Source: Hamiltosporidium tvaerminnensis (Eukaryota; Microsporidia; Dubosqiidae). Taken from it: a DNA stretch of 64,000 nt. Position 1 is the stretch's first letter. Every line of letters starts with the position of its first letter. The stretch lies in NCBI GenBank assembly GCA_022605425.2, contig CM061251.1, forward strand, positions 775,001 through 839,000, written 5' to 3'. Positions 33,977 to 45,778 of this stretch are shown piece by piece. A program made the position numbers and the translations under genes. The notes beneath the pieces were generated by a model, which was given only the letters and a program-made list of their open reading frames with translations, searched no databases and had not been told where the DNA came from.

Positions 33977-36010
33977 TATTTTATAAAAGTTTTATAAATT
34001 TTTGATTCTCAACAATCAGAAACCCTATTTTTTTTTCAAATTTTAGAACTAGAAGATATAAAGGTAGAAAATACCTTTATTTTGTTGGTTTTATAATGCT
34101 TTTCAATCCGCCAATATTTAAATAAAGTAAAATATATTCTGTAAACGAAACCAACTTAAAAATAACTCAATTTATTAAAAATTCTTAGTAAATCAAGAAA
34201 TGAATAAGGGATAAAAATTTTAAAGGCGAAACAATTGTTTTGTCTCAATAAAAACATATTTTATGATAAGAATGGATTTTAAATTTATTTATATTAACTA
34301 TTTCTAAATGATATTTTAGTATTTATTCATTGATTGTTACTTTTTCTTTTGAAATGTTCTTTTTTTTTCGATTTAAATTTTATAATTTTGATCGGGTTTT
34401 TTCACTGTCATTATATTGTAGGAACTTCAAATTTTAAATTTATTCATCTAAAATTGTTCTGCTTCCTATTCTATGAATACATTAAGAGTCATATTATTGA
34501 ATATCTTTTGTTTCTATGGCATTTATATATTCTATTTTTTGATCATCTTTGCTTTTGATTTTAAATCTAATCTCTTTTGTTCGATGTTAGAAATAGTTTC
34601 AGCTATGTTTTTAAAATTATCTAATAGATGCGTGGCTTTTGTATGAACATCCTTCTGTTTTCATAAAAAATTCTGACACCTTGTAACAATATTAGTTATT
34701 TTATTTGTTAGCAATAATATTGCAATCAGCTATAAATAAATTTTTTTTACCTGCTAGAAAACCTATTGTTTAAAATTTCGGCTATAATTCTGAATGAATA
34801 TCTATAATTTTTATATTGTACAATGATATTAACTTGTAAGGTAGCTTTAGTACATTAACCGAGTTTTTATACAGGTTTAAATTCTAATATATTTAAATTT
34901 ATAAATTATTTACGTAATGTGAATTTTTTTTGCTTTTAAGAACTAACTTTGTAAAAATGATTATTAAAAACGAAAAATTCTAATTATTTTTTTTTATTTC
35001 AATTTCGCAGGTTTCAATCATACTTTATACCGCAACTGAAAAGATGTATTTGCAACAATTATTCTATTAAAATATTCTAAAGACTTCGATATTTTCCGTT
35101 ACATCACATATTAAGGCTTTGATATTAAAAAAGCTGAAGTGCATTTAATTGACCTAGGATATTTTGCTATTGGATTAGTCATTTGAAATTTATTCTGATT
35201 ATTAATATTTATAATTAAAAGTATATCAAAAGATTAAGTTTTATTCAAATCTTTAACAATTGTATCTGAATTACATTTAAATTTCGAAAAAATAGTTTAT
35301 ATTTTTCTTAAATAATAGTTTCACTCTTCGCCTAAGTAAAATTTAGTTATATATTTTAATATATATAGATTATCCTAAATTAAATTCATAAATTTAAACG
35401 AAAAAATTTGAGACATTGAACTAACTTTATCATCGTAATCATTCGATCAAATATCCTGTCGCTAATTAAGAAATTACAATGTGAAACTATACAGTAATAT
35501 TTATCAAAATATTTTAGATATTTTAGATATTTTTTAGAATATTTTTAACGAACTTCAAAATAAAAAACATAAGTTTTTTTAACTGTTTTAACAAATTAAA
35601 TATAAAACTAAAATTATTTTATTTTAGAAGTTTGATTTACATTTAAATAAAAGAATCAAATAATTAATAATTGAAAACTAAAATAGAATTATTTTACAGA
35701 TCAATATTCATTAAGCGTATATACCGATGTATTTAAAATGTTTAAAAGACATATAAGGATTTTTGGTAACCAGATTTTATTGTGTTTGCCCCATTTTATT
35801 CATTTGTTTTCAGTATTCAGAGATTGAATTATCGATTACGCGTTCAAATTCAAGGCAATGAATATGAACTTTAATTTAAATAAAAACCTATAATGATATT
35901 TTCCCACAGAAAAAACTCCTAAATACATTGACTAAAAGAAGATCTGAATTTTTTTTAAAGTTTTAAATATCCTGGGAATTATTATAGAAATATGTTTCTT
36001 AATTTAAAAT
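33977..36010. other. 2 kb AT-rich stretch, nothing recognised
   Basis: No gene, repeat or RNA recognised. Open frames of 60-75 codons here have random AT composition. Confidence 0.55.
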
Positions 36011-36960
36011 ATCATTTATATAATTCAGTAATGTCCCGATTATGACGACACACCTCGAAATGTTCAATTGATTAAAAAATATAAGACACCGATAAGAATG
36101 CACATTCAAAAAAAAGAGTCTTTCTTTGGTTTCATAAATCTTACCCAACCAATAATAGTGAGTAGAAGTGAACATAAAACAATTGAAAAGATTCGGTTGG
36201 TTGAAAAATTTGAGATAAAAATTGTAAAAATTCTTTCTAGACTGTATTAATATGAAAGGAAAAACAAATGAATATATTTTTATCCATTTTTCTAACGTTT
36301 TTAGTTTTGAAAAAAAATTCAGGTCCATTTGTTCTGATTTCTTTTCTACGAATTTACAGTTTCATAAAAAATTGTATGATAAGATTACTGCTTTTTTCTA
36401 CCATTCTTCTGTACAATATATTTATATTCTCATTAATAGTTACACATAACAATTTTGCTTGAATAGCTTTATAGAACTTTTTACTTGATTAAACTAAAAA
36501 AATTTTAATTAAAATAACTGAGAATTAATACAATGAATAACAAATACCACATATCGTTAAAAAGCATGGTTTTTCAAAGGAATAAAACACTTTACAATCA
36601 TAAATTTTTTCGAGAAAAACACAGAATTGAATGAAAATAAGTGGAAAAGGAAAAGACTGAACAAAAACGCCGAGCCGAAGTTTTGAAATATTGATCGTAA
36701 TATAAAATAAGAAGAGACATGGGCAGGTTAATAAAGATTAAGTTTTTGTTTGGTAAATTGCTCAAAGCGGGTAATAATTTGCAAATTAAAGACTAAAAAA
36801 AAGTTAGAGAATCAGACCAGGAGAAGCTAAGAAATTTTTATTAAAAAGGGAAGAAACTATAAATCAGATAATAGGTTTTAAGCCTATTTTCGGCATTTTT
36901 TCTTATGAATGGAAAAGAAAGTTTGTTTCTACGAGCTTAATGTCAAGTGATCTGTAAAAA
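36011..36960 (+). repeat. Family A repeat copy A6, full length (~950 bases)
   Basis: Outer terminus TTTATATAATTCAGTAATGT followed by CCCG at the left; inner edge near 36,960 (CGAGCTTAATGTCAAGTGAT). Collinear with the inverted copy at 22,615-23,563 over its whole length. The open frames of 60-109 codons inside (both strands) are not shared with other copies and are not genes. Confidence 0.88.
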
Positions 36961-37424
36961 TAGAACTAAAAACTTTTATTCCGAAATAAAACAGTATCTC
37001 GATCAATTTTTTGGAGAGAATTTCATTAAATTATCCGAAGTGATTTTATTTATCTTATAAATTTTAATTTTTTTTCTAAATAAAATAATATTTTGGTTAT
37101 CCACTATTTACTAACCTCTTATACATGCGTTATTTGAGTTTAACTTAATTATAGTTATATATTCTTGCTTACGCCTGATATTTGAAATATTTATTTAGAT
37201 ATTTCGCTGTTTAATTCTTTTTTTTAATATTCTTGTATAATATCTAGAAAAGAGAATTTCTTGGGCTGTTTTACTAATTAATATCTTGTGCAACCCAACA
37301 AATATGTTAACATATAATACTCTTCTAATACTTAAATTCTGATTCTGGTAATAGATTGAAAGATTTTATAGTTTCTGCAAATTTTAATACATTTGAAATT
37401 CATGGTGGAGAGAGTATAACCATA
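36961..37424. other. AT-rich intergenic stretch
   Basis: Nothing recognised. Confidence 0.6.
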
Positions 37425-38095
37425 TTAAGATCCTTCTGCCTGGCAATGATAAAGAGAAATTGATCTGAAATTATTGTTTGTATTTTCGTGTCGAATGAAG
37501 AGTATTCTGAATTTTTGTTTGTTTCAAGGAAATTTGTATGAAGAGATGAATGTTAATATAATAATCAAAGTAATTCTAGAGACTTGGTTTTAGTTTTTTA
37601 TGTAACTTGTTTGGAAATGAAGATGGAATTTATAGGCAATTTCAAGGTAAATATTTGCAAAAATAGCTTTGTTCATTCGGGATGGAAGACCTGGCTTTTA
37701 GGATATAATAAAACATATTCTTTAAAACGCAAAGAATTCTAAGCTGCTTATTTTTCTAAATGACATTACGTTGCAACAACTAAGCGTGTCTTATTTAAGT
37801 TGTTGAGATATATCTTATCTAAATGTCTATTCGTCCGAAAGTGTAGAGCAGTAAGAATGTTTTTTAGTCTCAAGAGTTTATAGTGGTGGTTTCAATCTAA
37901 GATCACACCCAATATGAGATTGATTTTTGAACTTATGACAAGCGCTGGCTATTAAATAGGTTCTATACATCTGCCGATGAAATCACTCAGGATCTGGAAT
38001 CCATAGAAAATACCGATGGTGTGTTAGGAGAGAAGTTATCATTTTTAAACCAAGAGGTGCGGTATTTTCATTGAAACAATATAACATATTCGACT
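37425..38095 (-). repeat. Family B repeat copy B6 (inverted, degraded)
   Basis: Ordered matches with the 47.5 kb copy: TTTTTTATGTAACTTGTTTGG, TTGTTCATTCGGGATGGAAG, TAAATAGGTTCTATACATCT, GATGGTGTGTTAGGAGAGAA and the left edge AACAATATAACATATTCGAC. Confidence 0.65.
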
Positions 38096-38650
38096 CCTAT
38101 ATTAAGATGGGATGCATTAAGTATCAAACTAACAGTTAAAAACAAAAGAACCCAATAGATCGAGTAAAATATTTATACTACAATATACAATAGAAACTAT
38201 TATTGCTTTTTAAATTGAAACTAAACCTCAAAGAAATGGGTTTACGGTTATCTTATATTATATATGAAAATCAAACCATACTATATTTTTTTTGTATTAT
38301 CCCGTGTTGACTTCATATTTCCATTCCTTTATATCATCAAAAATTATAATTTCACATTAGTTTCACCTTATACACTTACTCGTAGCTTTTTAAAAAGTAT
38401 AAAATAACTTTAATCTCATTTTAGTGAAATAAAATTATTTGTTAATATTTGTTTTAACAAAGTCTTTTTTACTCGAAACGTCTAATGTTTTGAAATCAAA
38501 GATTAAAAAATAAATAAATCATACCTGCACTATGAATTTATAACGTTTACACATACAAATATCGCTATAGTAATAGAATAATATAAAAAAAATCTATTCA
38601 GCGGAGTTTCGTAGTATTAAAATAAATTTATTCAACAAATAATTTATATA

Positions 38651-38793
38651 GATATTTTAATTAAAATAGAAACATTTACTACATACAAACGGATTCAAAT
38701 ACGAATAATTTGAAGATTATATTGATATTTTACTTAAAATAGAAACATTTACTATATATAAACGGATTCAAATACGAATAATTTGAAGATTAT
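38651..38793. repeat. 73-base tandem duplication
   Basis: Two head-to-tail units beginning GATATTTTAATTAAAATAG (38,651) and GATATTTTACTTAAAATAG (38,724); both contain ACGGATTCAAATACGAATAA. About 95% alike, so recent. The region up to 39,352 otherwise holds no gene; a 67-codon frame from 38,783 starts in the duplication and is not called. Confidence 0.85.
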
Positions 38794-39352
38794 TTTTCCA
38801 TTTTTCATAAATCTTTTTTTACAATTTAGATGCACAAAAAATATACAAACTCGCCGATTACATTTAATTAAGTATTATTATTTCAAAAGTCTTAATCCTT
38901 ACCCTTACAATGAAAAAAACGTAACATATAAATGCACAGATTCCTTCGAACTAAATATCTGTATTTCACATATTTATAAGCAATAATCTAATAATTTGAA
39001 ATAAATTTATTTACATTTTTTTAAGTAGAATGTATCTTAATCTGATATATCATATAGTAAGTAAATAAATAAATCAAGTATTTTTTGATATTAAAAACTG
39101 CTCTAATAAAACATTATATTTTATTTTCAATAAAATCAATTTTCCTTTTCTTAAACATATAAGTATAAAAAAAATGATATTAAAATAATAATTACCTACA
39201 AACGTTTATCTCTAATATAAATCTTTATTTAAAAATATTTATAAATAAACATTTTTCTACACTTACCAATACATATTAATAACCACATTTATTTTAATAT
39301 TTACATGTCAAAACAGTAATAATTTCTAAATAATAATATATTTCAAATATAA

Positions 39353-40264
39353 TTATATTCTATCAATGAGATTTAAACCTTTTGATTTCCATTCATCTAA
39401 AATACAAAACTCTAAAAAATATTCTCTTAATTTTGTTTTGTCTGGTTTTTCAAAAATATAATTTTTAATTTCATAAAGAAAAAAATCTTCATTTTCTGTT
39501 TCAATAGATTCAATAATTAAATAAAATAAAAATTCTTCAATACTCCCATTAAAATACTTAAAAATCCAATCAATAATATTTGTTTTGTAAATTTCTAATT
39601 CTTTTTTAATATTTGTAGTAAAAACATCATTTTGGTCTTTTTTTGATATATTTGTTAATATAACACTTCTATAATAACTTAATATATTCTTTATCTGTGA
39701 AAATGAAAGCCTGAAATACAAAGATTTACTTTCACACACAAGTTTAAACCTTTCTATTAAAATTTTCTTCTCCGTCTCAGATACACACAATAAATCTAAA
39801 TTAATTAAATTAATATCATATAAAGTACTTGCAGCAAACATTTTATAAAAATTTTCATAGTTTATAGATTGTAGAACAGGAAAAATTATAAAATCAGGAA
39901 GAACTAAATTGTAAGATTTTGTTTTTAGATAGTCGTTTTTAGAAACTATTATTTTATCAGAAATTTCATTTGTCTTAGATTTAATATCGCTGTTCTCGAA
40001 TATATTAGTAATTGGAAGTGTTTTATCTGTTTTTATAATTATAGTATTGCTATGCATTACCTTCTTCATTAGAAATGTATTACTTTCAGTTATAAGATAG
40101 CACAAATTGTTGTTATATTTAATTTCAAAGGAGGGAAAATCGCCTTCAATAAGATAGTAACTTGTATCTTTTAAAAAATCTAATTTTTTATGAGAAATAT
40201 CCTCTTCAATATATTTTTTAACCGACTTACATTTTTTTTCAACCGTCCAAAATGTATGTTTCAT
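39353..40264 (-). CDS. Possible Dcc1-type sister chromatid cohesion protein
   Basis: 303 residues, no signal peptide or membrane segment. The order of features resembles Dcc1, the Ctf18-RFC clamp-loader subunit that supports sister chromatid cohesion at replication forks: an N-terminal beta region (about 38-80) with LCYLITESNTFLMKKVMHSN, like the Dcc1 pattern of a nucleic-acid-independent beta barrel ending in a conserved Ser-Asn followed by hydrophobics (TIIIK), a mid segment of helices, and winged-helix-like C-terminal helices (DWIFKYFNGSIEEFLFYLI, then REYFLEFCILDEWKSKGLNL). The evidence is pattern-level only; an unrelated helical protein is possible. The gene itself is real: codon use is orderly and CCC (40269-40271, read on the minus strand) lies four bases before the ATG. 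No AATAAA touches the stop. It is divergent from the Lys-rich gene at 40,769. Confidence 0.7.
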   Translation of the reverse strand: MKHTFWTVEKKCKSVKKYIEEDISHKKLDFLKDTSYYLIEGDFPSFEIKYNNNLCYLITESNTFLMKKVMHSNTIIIKTDKTLPITNIFENSDIKSKTNEISDKIIVSKNDYLKTKSYNLVLPDFIIFPVLQSINYENFYKMFAASTLYDINLINLDLLCVSETEKKILIERFKLVCESKSLYFRLSFSQIKNILSYYRSVILTNISKKDQNDVFTTNIKKELEIYKTNIIDWIFKYFNGSIEEFLFYLIIESIETENEDFFLYEIKNYIFEKPDKTKLREYFLEFCILDEWKSKGLNLIDRI

Positions 40265-40504
40265 TTGTGGGTCAAAAAAATGGTTCTTTGAAAAATTTGA
40301 TACAATAAAATAATTAAATACACACGGTAAAATATATTTCTAAATTTCATACATTTAAATGGCTTTTAATTATTATTATTTTTTCTTAAGTGCATTACAA
40401 ATTGTTTTTTATTCTTATGTTAAATGTTTTTTTAAAAATTTTAAATTTCAACTGCTAAGGTGCTTGATATTGAATAAAATTCAAGTTATTTAAAACTTAA
40501 CTTC

Positions 40505-40715
40505 ATGATAGAAGCATTAAGTACAATACTTTATTTATTATTTGAAAGGAACTGATACACTTGATTCACTAATAAATCATGTGAGATAGAAGTATTAAAA
40601 AACGTAATTAGTCATTATTCACAAGAACTGGTACAGTTGATTCTTTAAAATTTACTTTGATAGAAGTATTAAATGTAGTAGGTTAGTTACAAGTGCAAGA
40701 ACTGGTCTAATATTA
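40505..40715 (+). repeat. Three degenerate ~70-base tandem units between two divergent genes
   Basis: Units share GATAGAAGyATTAA and then GAACTGrTACAsTTGATTC: near 40,508 and 40,550; 40,587 and 40,626; 40,669 and 40,707 (the last cut short). They lie in the 504-base intergenic region that must hold the promoters of both flanking genes, so they may be repeated regulatory sequence. Confidence 0.65.
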
Positions 40716-40768
40716 CAATACAATTTTTAAAATATTTTTTTGTAAAATAATTCGAAAATGAACCCATA

Positions 40769-41230
40769 ATGACAATGAATGAGAACGGTAATCTTTTGGA
40801 AATTAATAACCAACTAAAAAATATAAATAAAGATAATGAAACATATGGTAAGTTGATAAAAGTGAAAGAAAAGATATTAAAATGTTATTTGATGCATTTA
40901 ATTGTGGGTTTAGAAGATAGAGAATTAGTAACAGATGAAATATTTAAATTGAATGCTATTTTACAAAAAATATGTATTTTAGAAAAAAAAGCTGAAAAAA
41001 TTGAAAGCGAAAAATGTGAAGAAAGTAGGGAAAATATAGAAAATAAAAAAAGAATTTGTTCGCAAGAAATTATTAAAAATAAGTCTGTTAACAGTAAAAG
41101 AGAAAAGAAAAGAAAAAATCCAAAAATTAAAAGTAAGATAAATGCAGAAGCACTTTTTAAAAAAACGAAGATAGAAGTTGATAAAAATATTGATACTGGT
41201 AGCATTAAAAGTAGAAGAATAGGAAAATAA
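40769..41230 (+). CDS. Unrecognised small Lys/Glu-rich protein
   Basis: 153 residues, product family not recognised. The first half (about 10-80) is predicted helical with heptad-like hydrophobics (LLEINNQLKNIN, KILKCYLMHLIVGLEDRELV, FKLNAILQKICILEKKAEKI), suggesting a coiled coil; the second half is very basic with bipartite nuclear-localisation-like clusters (KREKKRKNPKIKSK and KSRRIGK). A chromatin or nucleolar accessory subunit would fit, but nothing specific can be claimed. CCC at 40763-40765 is three bases before the ATG; a second in-frame ATG follows at codon 3. AATAAA (41226-41231) overlaps the stop. These signals, shared with the identified genes, argue it is expressed. It is divergent from the possible Dcc1 gene. 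Confidence 0.75.
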   Translation: MTMNENGNLLEINNQLKNINKDNETYGKLIKVKEKILKCYLMHLIVGLEDRELVTDEIFKLNAILQKICILEKKAEKIESEKCEESRENIENKKRICSQEIIKNKSVNSKREKKRKNPKIKSKINAEALFKKTKIEVDKNIDTGSIKSRRIGK

Positions 41231-41915
41231 AAATAAATACAAATATATTTTTGAGCTCAAAATACCAGTCCTTTCGTTCTTCTTATAAATTAATTTTTTT
41301 TATCTCACTGTAACTAATTTTTTGATTAAATACCAAAAAAATATGTTTTATTTCTTTAAAAAAACTATAATAAGTCGTGTGAATATATTTGGTACTTTAC
41401 TGGAGGATAATATTATTCCTTTGTTATCTTTGTCTAAGTTATTTTTTAAAAAATAATGAAAGAATCGGTGTTTTTTTAAATGTTTCGATTTAAGTTTAGA
41501 TTAAACTAAAACAATTTCAAAAAATTTAAGTATTTTCAAAATAATTTGGTATTTTTATACTGAATTATAATTAGAAGGAAACACAATGACTTATTTTTAA
41601 ATCATTTCTCAAATAAATTAATATTTTTGTACCAAATTTTAAACCTATTGGAACAATAAGTGTTTTACGTAAGCGAAATGACATTTGATTATTACCCTAA
41701 AAAATGCTCTTCGGATTATTTAGTCCAAAGAAAAATATCTACATAGTGTAAATACCAATTAATCTATCAAATCAATGTAAGGATATTTTTCAAATCTCTA
41801 AATATTAAAATGCAAGTATAAAAATATTATAACTCAAACCCTTCATTTCAGAATAAAAATTTTATTAAATATTTAACCTTATGTGAGTATTTAAAAAATT
41901 TTTATATTTATCCAG
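41231..41915. other. AT-rich intergenic stretch
   Basis: Nothing recognised. Confidence 0.6.
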
Positions 41916-42375
41916 GATAGGTTATAAGTTCAGTTTGAGATAATCTCTTATGTGATGACCTGGAACAGTATTTTAAGAAAATACTCTAAGCGGTATATCA
42001 AGCGAGCACAAATACCCATGAATCTAGAGGCATATATACATTCCATAAGACTCAAGAATAGAGTCGAAATAATTCCCTTCACCGACTAAAGGGACTTGAA
42101 TCAGGACCAAATGCCGAAAAGAGCGCCAACATGTCTTATTACGAGAGCAGAGATGCATGAGGAACCAACACGCCCTTTCAAACAAGCAAATAGAGAGGAA
42201 GATGGTGCAAAAATTTAAAAGCAAAAAACAATACACCCCATATTTTAGAAGCAGGAGCCACGTTAGATAAACCGAAGATAAACTTAAATGAAGAGTCGGA
42301 TTTGTAAGCAGAAACAATGGTGGTAAAAGAGGTAGGAGAAAATGCATAAAGATCTTAAAACTATTTTAACCAAGA
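41916..42375 (+). mobile_element. Family C (R2-like) degraded copy
   Basis: Plus-strand remnant of the R2-like 3' region. Readable pieces in order: TGATGACCTGG (the conserved YVMTWD segment), the stretch read as QIPMNLEAYIHS, RAEMHEEPTRPFKQANREED, and the 3' end TTTTAACCAAGAATTTTAT. Several shifts and stops. It begins further downstream than the 7.4 and 53.6 kb copies and is much older. Confidence 0.75.
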
Positions 42376-42524
42376 ATTTTATCAATAATATGTTTATTTT
42401 CTTAATTTGTTCATTTTGTAAAAAAATTATGAAATAAATTCAGCAAGATTTTTTTCCAAGAATTTTTAATTACATAAACACTTGTGTAAAATGCTTGGTT
42501 CAGTTTTGCTTTTTCTTATGCAAT

Positions 42525-43070
42525 TTAGTTACATTCTCAATCATAATTGCGCAAAACAATTTTACAAGAAGGATATAGAATTTTATACCTGATTAAATTA
42601 AAAGGCTCCTAAAAAATGAGTATAAATTTATACGACAAATAAAGTAACCAATACAACATATCTTAAAAAAAGGTTTTTTCAGAAAAAGAAAATTCTTTAG
42701 ATGTAATTCTCTAACGAAAACCTAAACCTAGCTTGGGTGCTGAAAATAGCTGGTGGTTTTAAACTAGCAAAAAAATAACTGTTAAGATTTTTTTAATTAA
42801 ATTCAATAAATAGAATCGAAAAATATGTTAAGTAAAATATATTTTGTAATTTTATTATGAAATTGCTCAAGGACAGCCAAGAATGCGGATGTAAACGACT
42901 AAAAAATATGTAAGCTAAAACAGATTACGAGAGATTATAAAAGCCTGAGTAAAATATCAAAATTCTATAATTAAGCTAGTGATTTTAAGAAAATACTCGA
43001 ATGTTTTTTATTTTTTCCGAATGTAAAATTAAGTTCGTTTCCACAAGCTTAAAGCTGGTTCGGATATATT
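42525..43070 (+). repeat. Family A repeat piece A7 (inner part, degraded)
   Basis: Matches the inner ~550 bases of family A: CATAATTGCGCAAAACAATT, ACCTGATTAAATTAAAAGGC and ACAAGCTTAAAG near the inner edge. The outer part is missing; the R2-like remnant lies on that side. Confidence 0.65.
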
Positions 43071-43573
43071 TTTATAGTCAAATTTAAAAAAAATTACAGA
43101 TTGTTAATTTTATGCCATATTCTGTATTATCTCATCGTTAAAACTTCAAAATTTTAAAGTTTTCAAAATTCATTTAATATATGAAATAGTATTTAATAAC
43201 TGATTAAATAAAATTTATATTCGTTATGTAATAAATTTTTCTTGAATTATATAATTAATTGCACTTAAATCATTTTTTTTCCCCAGGAAATCAAAGTTCA
43301 ACTTTTGATACGATGTCTATAAATATTCAGGATGAATTATGGAGATTTTTTATAAAATTTATAATTGAAATTAAGATAAGAAATATTTTATTTTGTAGCA
43401 AGGACTTATTTTAAACAATTATAATTCAAAAAAAATAGGTTTAATAAAAGCTACAACCAGATTCTTTAAGAAGCAAACCACATTTCTCATCTAAAGTCAA
43501 AAACTTACTAAATATTGCGGCAAATGCCATTTTTCAAAATCCATTGTTTTCTCTTTTGGCACACAAGTGTTTT
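43071..43573. other. AT-rich intergenic stretch
   Basis: Nothing recognised; lies downstream of the LRR pseudogene. Confidence 0.55.
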
Positions 43574-45721
43574 TTATTTTAAATTCAAATATATATCAAA
43601 ACCTATCATAAACCCAGTGAGTACGGCATAATCTGTAATTTTGAGAATTAAAACAATTGCATCTATATATACCGAATGCTTAAATTTTGACATAGGAACA
43701 GAACTTAGAATGAGTTGTTCAAGAGTTTTGATTTTATTTAATGATTCCATTTTTTTAATAACATCATCGATGTTTTCAATTGTATGAATTTCAAGTATTT
43801 CAAGATTCGTAAAAGAAAATATGTGATTTGATTGGCTAAGTTTCAAAAGTGGAAAGTCAAAAGAAATTTTTTTTGTGTTTTTCAAAAAATTTAGGCAATA
43901 AATTCGTTTCCTTCGTATTTGGAAATTTCAGCTGATTTCAACGAATTAAAAACAAAATATTTTTCTAAAATATGTATTAAACTAGCATCAAATTTTTCAA
44001 GTACAAGACTTTCTAGTTTCTTCTTCTTTTCTTGATTTTTTTCTAAAACTAATATCATGAGATTTCAATTCATACACATATTTTTTTAAAGAAAAATGTC
44101 TTATGTTTTTAAGACGCATTATAATATCTCGAGATTTCTTCAAATCAATTTCTTCAAAATAAATATCCGTAAATATATTCCACAATGAATTCTTTGTAAA
44201 CTGTAAATTTTTATTCAAATTTCTTAAAATATATTTATTCTTGAATTTTATTGAATTTAAGCTTAGATTATTTGCAGAACTGAATGTAAATGCGGGAAAG
44301 TTTATTTCCAAATATATTTCTTTTTTGATAATTATATCTATCAAAGAAAAGATACGATCACAATATTTATAATTTTTAAATCCTAACAGCAAATCGATAA
44401 TAGAAGTGTTCCAAGGAAAGCTTTTGAAAAAAATTGGAATGTTTTTTTCCAAAATATAAATTATATAGTTTCAAAGATTTTATATTTTTCAAATCAAAAC
44501 TAGAAAATAATTTATAATCTATTGAAATTGCTGTTTTAAAATCCAAATCCAAAGAACGCAGTCTACAGAAAATTATATGCTTTGAACGAGATAACTTTCT
44601 AAAACCATCTAATTTTAAAGTTTCTAATTTATCTGCAATTCTAAAAAGACAATAGAAATCGAAGTCTGTATAATCATCTGAAGTAAAAATTATGTCAAAA
44701 TAAACCAACAATTCAAAAAAAAAGTAGCAAGACAAAAAACATCTCGTATTTATATTTCTCAATGTAAAATGTGTAATATTTCGCATTTGATATAGCAATG
44801 ATAAAAAAATATTCATCCATTACAAAGTTCCGAAATTCCATATTTGAAATACAATCAAATAATAATTCTTGTACAATACATATTTCATTTAGTTCATTTC
44901 TTTTTTGTATTTTCTAATATTAGTTTCTTTACATTAAATTTTTGGAATATAAACCTTAAATTTTTAAAAAAATCTTCTGTAAAATGAGTGAACTTAAATG
45001 AACCGAAAAAAGTATCATCAATTAAAAAATAAAAAAGTGAATTATCTGCATCATAAATAATAGAGTTTTTACAATAAAAAAACAAAATATCCTTAGATGC
45101 TAGAAATTCAAAGAATGCAGCTACAAAAATGCGGTTTATAAAGAACCTCGACGGAATGTATTTAATATCTTCGATAAAAAATCTACATCGACCTTTATTT
45201 TCTCATGTAATAATAGACAGCTATTGAAGATGTTTAAAAACAAAAAATAAGCTACATTATCAGTAAACTCGAATAAAAAAAATCTAAGATCTTAAAAATC
45301 CAAACATAAAATCTGCTTAAATTTTTTTTTTACTTCGCTACGATTATTTAATAATTTTTCGAATACAACAAAGTGTTTTTTCATGAAGAAATCATCTAAA
45401 AAAACGCCAGTTTCCAAGAAACCTTCAACAAAAATACCTTTTTTCTTGAGGTCTGTTTTAAGATAATTTACTTTAATCACAGGAGATTTATATCCTTTTC
45501 TTCTATCATATTGAAAGTAAAGGTAAGTATATTCCTCTGAAAGATCATCGTTAGTTCCAATTTCCATTCAATTATCTTCTACTGTAGATTATCATCGGTT
45601 GGAAGTTCAAGAACACTTTCCGGATTTTATTCCGGAATTTGATTTTTACTTCTAAAGTGTCGGGATTTTCGGATGCGAAACATTTAATTAAATATAATAC
45701 AAAAAGCAATCTTATTTTCAT
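43574..45721 (-). pseudogene. Broken gene for a secreted or membrane leucine-rich-repeat protein
   Basis: Six open pieces in changing frames (45,572-45,721; 45,292-45,567; 44,894-45,085; 44,376-44,816; 43,997-44,452; 43,574-43,885) read as one ancestral protein of about 700 residues. It starts with a signal peptide, MKIRLLFVLYLIKCFASE (ATG at 45721). Leucine-rich-repeat-like strides follow: LETLKLDGFRKL, LRSLDLDF, IKSLKLYNLYF and, near the end, LEILEIHTIENI and LEQLILSSV. The end has a hydrophobic span, IDAIVLILKITDYAVLTGFM. Secreted LRR families occur in many microsporidia and are often species-specific; this one is clearly dead, with at least five frame changes. Individual pieces such as 44,376-44,816 look gene-like alone but share no start signal. 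Confidence 0.75.
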
Positions 45722-45778
45722 ACTTTCCAAATACTTAAAAGTTAGTAATTTTTTAAAATCATTTTGATGTACTTGCAT

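Noticed and set aside
42024-42347. 107-codon minus-strand frame
   Set aside because: It is antisense to the degraded R2-like copy at 41,916-42,375, whose plus-strand reading is recognisable.
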